Assembly: GCA_009746045.1 (NCBI GenBank)
Contig: RPFO01001213.1
Location: forward strand, 1-50,252
Direction: 5' to 3'
DNA: 50,252 bases
DNA from: Mesostigma viride
Taxonomy: Eukaryota; Streptophyta; Mesostigmatophyceae; Mesostigmatales; Mesostigmataceae
Shown: one piece after another, positions 41,701-50,252 of the stretch
Position numbering within the stretch: position 1 is the first letter of the stretch
How the letters are laid out: each line of letters begins with the position of its first letter
Program-made: the position numbers and the translations under genes
The notes under the pieces: model-generated
The model's input: the letters and a program-made list of their open reading frames with translations, nothing else
Database searches by the model: none
Told to the model about the DNA's origin: nothing

Positions 41701-43895
41701 GCCGCCCCTTGCGTGCATGGTGTATGTACATGTGTGTGCAGCCGCCCCTTGCGTGCGCGGTGTATGTACGTGTGTGTGCAGCCGTCCTTGCGTGCGCGGT
41801 GTGTGTACATGTGTGTGCAGCCGCCCCAACGTGCATTGGTGATGTAGTGTGTGTGCAGCCGCCCTTGCGTGCATGGTGTGTGTACATGTGTGTGCAGCCG
41901 CCTTGCGTGCGCGGTGTGTGTACATGTGTGTGCAGCCCCTTGCGTGCGCGGTGGTGTACGTGTGTGTGCAGCCGCCCTTGCGTGCATGGTGTGTGTACGT
42001 GTGTGTGCAGCCGCCCCTTGCGTGCACGGTGGATGTACGTGTGTGTGCAGCCGCCCTTGCGTGCGGTGGATGTACGTGTGTGTGCAGCGTCCCTTGCGTG
42101 CGCGGTGTGTGTAAGTGTGCGTGCACTCGCCCCTTGCGTGCATGGTGTGTGTACGTGTGTGTGCACCGCCCCTTGCGTGCGCGGTGTATGTACATGTGTG
42201 TGCAGCCGCCCTTGCGTGCATGGTGGATGTACGTGTGCGTGCAGTCGCTCCTTGCGTGCGCGGTGGATGTACGTGTGTGTGCAGCCGCCCCTTGCATGCG
42301 CGGTGTATGTGTAAGTGTGCGTGCATCGCCCTTGCGTGCATGGTGTGTGTACATGTGTGTGCAGTCGCCCTTGCGTGCGCGGTGGATTACGTGTGTGTGC
42401 ACTTGCCCCTTGCGTGCGGGTGTGTACGTGTGTGTGCAGTCGCCCTTGCGTGCATGGTGTGTGTACGTGTGTGTGCATGCCGCCCCTTGCGTGCGCGGTG
42501 TGTGTACGTGTGTGTGCAGTTGCCCCTTGCGTGCGCGGTGGATGTACGTGTGTGTGCACTCGCCCCTTGCGTGCGCGGTGGATGTACGTGTGTGTGCACT
42601 CGCCCCTTGCGTGCGCGGTGGATGTACGTGTGTGTGCACTCGCCCCTTGCGTGCGCGGTGGATGTACGTGTGTGTGCAGGCGTCCCTTGCGTGCGTGGTG
42701 TATGTACATGTGAGTGCCGTCGCCCCAAGCGTGCATGGTGTGTGTACGTGTGTGTGCAGTTGCCCCTTGCGTGCATGGTGTGTGTACGTGTGTGTGCAGC
42801 CGCCCCTTGCGTGCGCGGTGTATGTGTAAGTGTGCGTGCACTCGCCCTTGCGTGCATGGTGTGTGTACGTGTGTGTGCATGCCGGCCCTTGCGTGCATGG
42901 TGTGTGTACGTGTGTGTGCAGCCGCCCCTTGCATGCGCGGTGTATTTACACGTGTGTGCAGCCGCCCCTTGCGTGCATGGTGTATGTACATGTGAGTGCA
43001 GCCGCCCCTTGCGTGCGCGGTGTATGTGCATGTGAGTGCAGTCGCTCCTTGCGTGCATGGTGTGTGTACGTGTGTGTGCAGCCGCCCCTTGCGTGCGCGG
43101 TGTATGTACGTGTGTGTGCAGTCGCTCCTTGCGTGCATGGTGTGTGTACGTGTGTGTGCAGTTGCCCCTTGCGTGCATGGTGTGTGTACGTGTGTGTGCA
43201 GCCGCCCCTTGCATGCGCGGTGTATTTACACGTGTGTGCAGCCGCCCCTTGCGTGCATGGTGTATGTACATGTGAGTGCAGTCGCTCCTTGCGTGCATGT
43301 GTGTGTACGTGTGTGTGCAGCCGCCCCTTGCGTGCGCGGTGTATGTACGTGTGTGTGCAGTCGCTCCTTGCGTGCATGGTGTGTGTACGTGTGTGTGCAG
43401 TTGCCCCTTGCGTGCATGGTGTGTGTACGTGTGTGTGCAGCCGCCCCTTGCATGCGCGGTGTATTTACACGTGTGTGCAGCCGCCCCTTGCGTGCATGGT
43501 GTATGTACATGTGAGTGCAGCCGGCCCTTGCGTGCATGGTGTATGTACATGTGTGTGCAGCCGCCCCTTGCGTGCATGGTGTATGTACATGTGAGTGCAG
43601 CCGGCCCTTGCGTGCATGGTGTATGTACGTGTGTGTGCAACCGCCCCTTGCGTGCATGGTGTGTGTACATGTGAGTGCAGTCGCTCCTTGCGTGCGCGGT
43701 GGATGTACGTGTGTGTGCACTTGCCCCTTGCGTGCGCGGTGGATGTACGTGTGTGTGCATGCCGGCCCTTTCGTGCATGGTGTGTGTACGTGTGTGTGCA
43801 TCCGGCCCTTGCGTGCATGGTGTGTGTACATGTGAGTGCAGTCGCTCCTTGCGTGCTCGGTGTGTGTACGTGTGTGTGCAGCCGCCCCTTGCGTG
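35736..43895 (+). repeat. 40-bp minisatellite, block 1 (about 200 units)
   Basis: Consensus in two halves: TGCGTGCGCGG + TGTATGTACG, then TGTGTGTGCA + GCCGCCCCT. The period is exactly 40 over most of the block. About 30 of the 40 bases alternate purine and pyrimidine. Variants are mostly transitions at CpG sites (GCGCGG/GCATGG/GCGCAG/GCGTGG; ACGTGT/ACATGT). Higher-order duplications include 320 bp (36,061/36,381), 160 bp (36,833/36,993), 600 bp (37,120/37,720) and 240 bp (42,916/43,156). Very long open frames in several phases on both strands are artefacts of a unit without stop triplets. Indels cluster at 41,770-42,480. Confidence 0.97.
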
Positions 43896-44030
43896 CATGT
43901 ACATGTTTGAAAGAAATAAGCAATAGTGAATGGAATAGTAAAAAGAAAATCATTCCAGCATATGTATGTACAAGTTTTTAGTAGTACACTATGACTATCG
44001 TCAAACATAACAATTTTCTATATTTTCATA
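43896..44030. repeat. AT-rich unique spacer, copy 1
   Basis: About 135 bases between the end of the satellite block and the CA-rich region (TTTGAAAGAAATAAGCAATA...TTTTCATACACACACG). It is nearly identical to 49,187-49,320 and marks the duplication unit. No coding content. Confidence 0.9.
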
Positions 44031-46112
44031 CACACACGAACAACACACCCAACACACACACGCTATGTTTGCACCCAAGACACACACCAACACCTAAAAC
44101 AAGACACCAACACACAAGACACCAACACACACCCAAGACACACAATCACACACACGCAACACACACAGAACACACCTAAGTAACACACAACACACATGTA
44201 CATCCCTCCCCCCACCACACAACACCAACACATGACAATTAAACATGCCACAACACACACACTGACACACATGCCCCAACACACACACATGCCCCAACAC
44301 ACACACACATGCCCCAACACTGCACACACAACAACACCCAAACACACACCACACACACACAACACCCAACACACATACCGAAAACACGCACACACAACAC
44401 CTACTAAAAACAAGACACCAACACACAAGACACCCAACACACCCAACACACACACACACAATGTTTGCACCCACGACACACACACCCAACACCTAAAAAT
44501 AAGACACCAACACACAAGACACCCAACACACACTTAACACACACACACACAATGTTTGCACCCACGACACACACACCAACACCTAAAAATAAGACACCAA
44601 ACACACAACACACGTACACGTACATCCCCCCCCCCCCACAACACCAACACATGACAAATAACATGCAAACAACACACCACACAACACGTACACACACACG
44701 CAACACACACCTAGGTCAATCACACACAACACACACAAAACACACCTAAGTCACACACAACACACACGTACACCCCCCCCACACACACCCAATACCAACA
44801 CACAAGACACTTGGCATCCCCCCCCCCACACCCACACACCCACCCACACCCACACCACACATCCAACACACACAACACACACAAAAGACACACAACACAC
44901 ATACCCGACACACACACACGCACCCAACGTACACACACACACAACACCTACTAAAAACAGACACCAACACACAAGACACCCAACACACACCCAAGACACA
45001 CAATCACACACACACAACACACACAGAACACACCTAAGTAACAAACAACACACACGTACATCCCCCCCCCACACACAACACCAACACATGACAATTAACA
45101 TGCCACAACACACTGACACACATGCCCCAACACACACACATGCCCCAACACACACACACACATGCCCCAACACTGCACACACAACAACACCCAAACACAC
45201 ACCACACACACAAAAGACACACAACACACATACCGAAAACACGCACACACAACACCTACTAAAAACAAGACACCAACACACAAGACACCCAACACACACC
45301 CAACACACACACACACACAATGTTTGCACCCACGACACCCACACCCAAGACACACACATAACACACCTAAGTAACACACAACACACACGTACATCCCCCC
45401 CCCACACACACAACACCAACACACGACAATTAACATGCCATAACACACACACTGACACACATGCCCCAACACACACACATGCCCCAACACTGCATGCACA
45501 CACAACAACACCCAAACACACACCACACACACACAAGACACCCAACACACATACCGAAAACACGCACACACAACACCTACTAAAAACAAGACACCAACAC
45601 ACAAGACACCCAACACACACCCAACACACACACACACACACACACACAATGTTTGCACCCACGACACAAACACCCAACACCTAAAAATAAGACACCAACA
45701 CACAAGACACCCAACACACACTTAACACACACACACACAATGTTTGCACCCACGACACACACACCAACACCTAAAAATAAGACACCAACACACAACACAC
45801 GTACACGTACATCCCCCCCCCCCACAACACCAACACATGCAAACAACACACCACACAACACATACACACACGCAACACACACCTAGGTCAATCACACACA
45901 ACACACACAAAACACCTAAGTCACACACAACACACACGTACACCCCCCCACACACACCCAATACCAACACACAAGACACTTGGCACCCCCCCCACACACC
46001 CACACACCCACACCCACACCACACCACATCCAACACACACAACACACACAAAAGACACTTAAGTCACACACAAACACACATAACACACCTAAGTCACACA
46101 CAACACACACGT
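44031..46112. repeat. CA-rich compound repeat
   Basis: ACACA/ACACC microsatellite with recurring words: TGTTTGCACCCACGACAC (44,462, 44,553, 45,319, 45,650, 45,740), AAAAATAAGACACCAACAC, ATGCCCCAACACACACA, and a longer module CATCCC...ACACCAACACATGACAATTAACATGCC at 44,200, 45,058 and 45,391. Two modules of about 900 and 330 bp are therefore themselves repeated. Not coding. Confidence 0.95.
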
Positions 46113-46115
46113 CCA

Positions 46116-49100
46116 TCCTTGCGTGGGCGGTGTATGTACGTGTGTGTGCAGCCGCCCCTTGCGTGCGTGGTGTGTGTACATGTAAGTGCAGCCGCCCCTT
46201 GCGTGCGCGGTGTATGTACGTGTGTGTGCAGCCGTCCCTTGCGTGCGCGGTGTGTGTACGTGTGTGTGCAGCCGCCCCTTGCGTGCATGGTGAGTGTAAG
46301 TGTGTGTGCAGCCGCCCCTTGCGTGCATGGTGTATGTACGTGTGTGTGCAGCCGCCCCTTGCGTGCGCGGTGTATGTACGTGTGTGTGCAGCCGTCCCTT
46401 GCGTGCGCGGTGTGTGTACGTGTGTGTGCAGCCGCCCCTTGCATGGGCGGTGTATGTACAATTGAGTGCAGCCGGCCCTTGCGTGCGCGGTGTATGTACA
46501 TGTGTTTGCACTCGCCCCTTGCGTGCGCGGTGGATGTACATGTGTGTGCAGCCGAACCTTGCGTGCATGGTGTGTGTACCTGTGCGTGAAGTCGCTCCTT
46601 GCGTGCGCGGTGTATGTACGTGTGTGTGCAGCCGTCCCTTGCGTGCGCGGTGTGTGTACGTGTGTGTGCAGCCGCCCCTTGCATGGGCGGTGTATGTACA
46701 ATTGAGTGCAGCCGGCCCTTGCGTGCGCGGTGTATGTACATGTGTTTGCACTCGCCCCTTGCGTGCGCGGTGGATGTACATGTGTGTGCAGCCGAACCTT
46801 GCGTGCATGGTGTGTGTACCTGTGCGTGAAGTCGCTCCTTGCGTGCATGGTGTGTGTACATGTGTGTGCAGCCGCCCCTTGCGTGCATGGTGTATGTACA
46901 TGTGAGTGCCGTTGCCCCAAGCGTGCATTGTGTGTGTAAGTGTGTGTGCAGCCGGCCCTTGCGTGCATGGTGTGTGTACATGTGAGTGCAGCCGGCCCTT
47001 GCGTGCATGGTGTGTGTACGTGTGTGTGCAGCCGCCCCTTGCGTGCGCGGTGTATGTACGTGTGTGTGCAGCCGCCCCGTGGTTGCGCGGTGGATGTACA
47101 TGTAAGTGCAGCCGTCCCTTCCGTGCATGGTGTGTACGTGTGTGTGCAGTTGCCCCTTGTTTGCGCAGTGTATGTACGTGTGTGTGCATGCCGGCCCTTG
47201 CGTGCATGGTGTATGTACGTGTGTGTTCATCCTTGTCCTTGCGTGCATGGTGTATGTACATGTGGGTGCAGGCGCCCCTTGCGTGCGCGGTGGATGTACA
47301 TGTGCGGGCAGTGGGTGTGTGTGCATGCCAGCAATTGCGTGCATGGTGTGTGTACGTGTGTGTGCAGCCGCCCTCTTGCGTGCGCAGTGTATGTACATGT
47401 GAGTGCAGCCGCCCCAAGCGTGCGCGGTGTGTGTACATGTGTGTGCAGTTGCCCCTTGCGTGCGCGGTGGATGTACGTGTGTGTGCATGCCGGCAATTGC
47501 GTGCATGGTGTGTGTACGTGTGTGTGCAGCCGCCCCTTGCGTGCGCGGTGTGTGTACGTGTGTGTGCACTCGCCCCTTGCGTGCGCGGTGGATGTACATG
47601 TGTGTGCAGCCGCCCCTTGCGTGCATGGTGTATGTACATGTGTGTGCAGCCGCCCCTTGCGTGCGCGGTGTATGTACATGCGTGTGCATCCTTGTCCTTG
47701 CGTGCATGGTGTATGTACATGTGAGTGCCGTCGCCCCACCGTGCATTTGTTGTACGTGTGTGTGCAGCGCCCCTTGCGTGCATGGTGTGTGTACATGTGT
47801 GTCATCCTTGTCCTTGCGTGCATGGTGTATGTACATGTGTTTGCACTCGCCCCTTGCGTGCGCGGTGTGTGTAGTGTGTGTGCAGCCGCCCCTTGCGTGC
47901 AGGGTGGTGTGTACATGTGTGTGCATCCTTGTCCTTTGCGTGCATGGTGTGTGTACATGTGTGTGCAGCCGCCCTTGCGTGCGCGGTGGATGTACGTGTG
48001 TGTGCAGCCGCCCCGTGGTTGCGCGGTGGATGTACATGTGAGTGCAGCCGTCCCTTCCGTGCATGGTGTGTACGTGGTGTGCATGCACGCCCCTTGCGTG
48101 CGCGTGTGTGTACGTGTGTGTGCACTCGCCCCTTGCGTGCGCGGTGGATGTACATGTGTGTGCAGCCGCTATGCGTGCATGGTGTAAATATGTACGTGTG
48201 TGTGCCTCAGCCGCCCCTGCGTGCGCGGTGTATGTACGTGTGTGTGAGCCGGCCCTTGCGTGCATGGTGTGTGTACGTGTGTGTGCAGCCGCCCCTTGGT
48301 GCGTGGTGTGTGTACATGTGTGTGCAGTTGCCCCTTGCGTGCATGGTGTGTGTCGTGTGTGTGCCATGCCGGCCCTTGCGTGCATGGTGTGTGTACGTGT
48401 GTGTGCAGCCGGACCTTGCCGTGCATGGTGAGTGTAAGTGTGTGCAGACAGCCCTTGCGTGCGCAGTGTATGTTACGTGTGTGTGCAGCCGCCCCTTGCG
48501 TGCGCGGTGTGTGTACTGTGTGTGCATGCCGGCCCTTGCGTGCATGGTGTGTGTACGTGTGTGTGCAGCCGCCCCTTGCGTGCGCGGTGGATGTACAACG
48601 TGTGTGCAGCCGCCCTTGCGTGCGCGGTGATGTACATGTGTGGGCAGTTGCCCTTGCGTGCGCGGTGTATGTACATGTGTTTGCACTCGCCCTTGCGTGC
48701 GCGGTGGATGTACATGTGTGTGCAGCCGAACCTTGCGTGCATGGTGTGTACCTGTGCGTGAAGCCGCCCTTGCGTGCGCGGTGTGTGTACTGTGTGTGCA
48801 TGCCGGCCCTTGCGTGCATGGTGTGTGTACGTGTGTTGTGCAGCCGCCCTTGCGTGCGCGGTGGATGTACACGTGTGTGCAGCCGCCCTTGCGTGCGCGG
48901 TGGATGTACATGTGTGGGCAGTTGCCCTTGCGTGCGCGGTGTATGTACATGTGTTTTGCACTCGCCCCTTGCGTGCGGGTGGATGTACATGTGTGTGCAG
49001 CCGAACCTTGCGTGCATGGTGTGTGTACCCTGTGCGTGAAGTCGCTCCTTGCGTGCATGGTGTGTGTACGTGTGGTGTGCAGCCGCCCCTTGCGTGCATG

Positions 49101-49186
49101 GTGTGTGTACATGTGAGTGCAGTCGCTCCTTGCGTGCTCGGTGTGTGTACGTGTGTGTGCAGCCGCCCCTTGCGTGCATGTACATG
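46116..49186 (+). repeat. 40-bp minisatellite, block 2 (about 77 units)
   Basis: 46,116-47,677 is a near-identical copy of 40,248-41,770, differing by one extra 240-bp (six-unit) duplication (46,361-46,600 = 46,601-46,840) and loss of about 200 bp relative to 40,921-41,120. After about 47,700 single-base gains and losses become frequent and the 40-bp period drifts. Confidence 0.95.
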
Positions 49187-50252
49187 TTTGAAGAAAATAA
49201 GCAATAGTGAATGGAATAGTAAAAAGAAAATCATTCCAGCATATGTATGTACAAGTTTTTAGTAGTACATCTATGACTATCGTCAAACATAACAATTTTC
49301 TATATTTTCATACACACACGAAACACACCCCAACACACACACGCTATGTGTTGCACCCCAAGACACACACCAAACACCTAAAAACAAGACACCAACACAC
49401 AAGACACCCAACACACACCAAGACACACAATCACACACACGCAACACAACACAGAACACACCTAAGTAACACACAACACACATGTACATCCCTCCCCCCC
49501 CACACACAACACCAACACATGACAATTATAACATGCCACAACACACACTGACACACATGCCCCAACACACACACACATGCCCAACACACACACACATGCC
49601 CCAACACTGCACACACAACAACACCAAACACACACCACACACACACAAGACACCCAACACACAATACGAAAACAGCCACACAACACCTACTAAAAACAAG
49701 ACACCAACACAACAAGACACCCAACACACACCAACACACACACACAATGTTTTGCACCCACGACACACCACACCGCACACCTAAAAATAAGACACCAAAC
49801 ACCAAGACACCCAACACACACTTAACACATACACAACACACAATGTTTGCAACCACGACACACACACCAACACCTAAAAAATAAGACACCAACACACAAC
49901 AACACAGTACAACGTACATCCCCCCACCCCACAAACCCAACACATGACAAATAACATGCAAACAACACACCACACAACACGTACACACACACGCAACACA
50001 CACCTAGGTCAATCACAACACAACACACACAAAACACTACCTAAGTCACACACAACACACACGTATCACCCCCCCACACACACCCAATACCACAACAAGA
50101 ACACACTTGGCATCCCCCCCCAACCCACACACCCACACCCACACCCACACCAACAATCCAACACACAAACACACACACAAAAGACACACAACACACATAC
50201 CCGACACACAACACACGCACCCAACGTACACACACACACAACACTACTTAAA
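49187..50252. repeat. Second copy of spacer and CA-rich compound repeat
   Basis: 49,187-49,320 repeats the AT-rich spacer of 43,896-44,030. 49,320-50,252 repeats the start of the CA-rich region (about 44,031 onward) with many small indels. The window ends inside it. Confidence 0.93.

Noticed and set aside
35574-43138. Minus-strand open frames of 1,472 and 1,960 codons rich in H, T, A and R, plus many plus-strand Cys/Val/Arg frames
   Set aside because: They are translations of the 40-bp satellite. The minus-strand unit has no stop triplet in any phase, and 40 is not a multiple of three, so each frame cycles through all phases every 120 bases.
44063-46051. Frames rich in C, V and G (minus) or T, H and P (plus) in the CA region
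   Set aside because: Simple-repeat translations of ACAC/GTGT tracts.
46089-49295. Second set of long H/T-rich or C/V-rich frames
   Set aside because: Same explanation as block 1: copied satellite sequence, not genes.

Overview
The window looks like nuclear DNA of a eukaryote, probably an alga or similar protist. Spliceosomal introns (GTAAGT...CAG), AATAAA-type poly(A) signals, fragments of a LINE-type ORF1 gene, tRNA-like repeats, long microsatellites and one plastid-like tRNA-Ser relic support this. The exact lineage cannot be read from the sequence. No bacterial operon, rRNA gene or CRISPR array was seen.

Left part (1-11,900). A 690-bp CT microsatellite is followed by a compact, same-strand gene island. 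First come five intronless genes: a small acidic protein, a MYND zinc-finger protein, a small basic protein, and two paralogues sharing a C-x4-C-x10-C-x2-H motif. A multi-exon, highly charged gene of unknown function follows (about 4,891-10,247), then two further reading segments (10,218-11,017 and 11,149-11,865). The island carries about 21 copies of a short GC-rich hairpin motif that I do not see in the rest of the window. The copies lie between genes, inside introns, in an upstream 100-111 bp tandem array, and in reverse orientation inside a coding-compatible tandem repeat. Most start codons here directly follow a pyrimidine tract and AG. The multi-exon gene can be followed only by changing frame several times, so it is either decaying or poorly polished.

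Middle part (11,900-26,000). This is a mobile-element graveyard. It holds at least seven damaged copies of a LINE ORF1-like protein gene with no reverse transcriptase nearby. The better-preserved 3' ends carry a small hairpin followed by a TTAA-rich tail. Between two copies sits a 1.7-kb element bounded by TTAA and 11-bp inverted termini (piggyBac-like). A tRNA-like (SINE-like) repeat occurs twice.

Right-middle part (26,000-35,500). A GC-rich host-like gene lies on the minus strand (26,615 to about 28,100), with possible further exons upstream. It is followed by non-coding DNA containing a GGGA/TGGA microsatellite, a 263-bp direct-repeat pair enclosing 584 bp, CCAACGGCCGTTGG palindromes, a 153-bp tandem duplication and the tRNA-Ser relic.

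Right part (35,560-50,252). About 14.7 kb is satellite DNA: a 40-bp minisatellite (roughly 280 units in two blocks) separated and followed by CA-rich compound repeats. The block-spacer-CA-repeat arrangement is duplicated at about 5.3-5.9 kb. Very long open frames cross this satellite in several phases on both strands, but they follow from the 40-bp unit lacking stop triplets and are not genes. Single-base indels become frequent after about 47,700 and near 41,770-42,480, which suggests weak assembly quality there.
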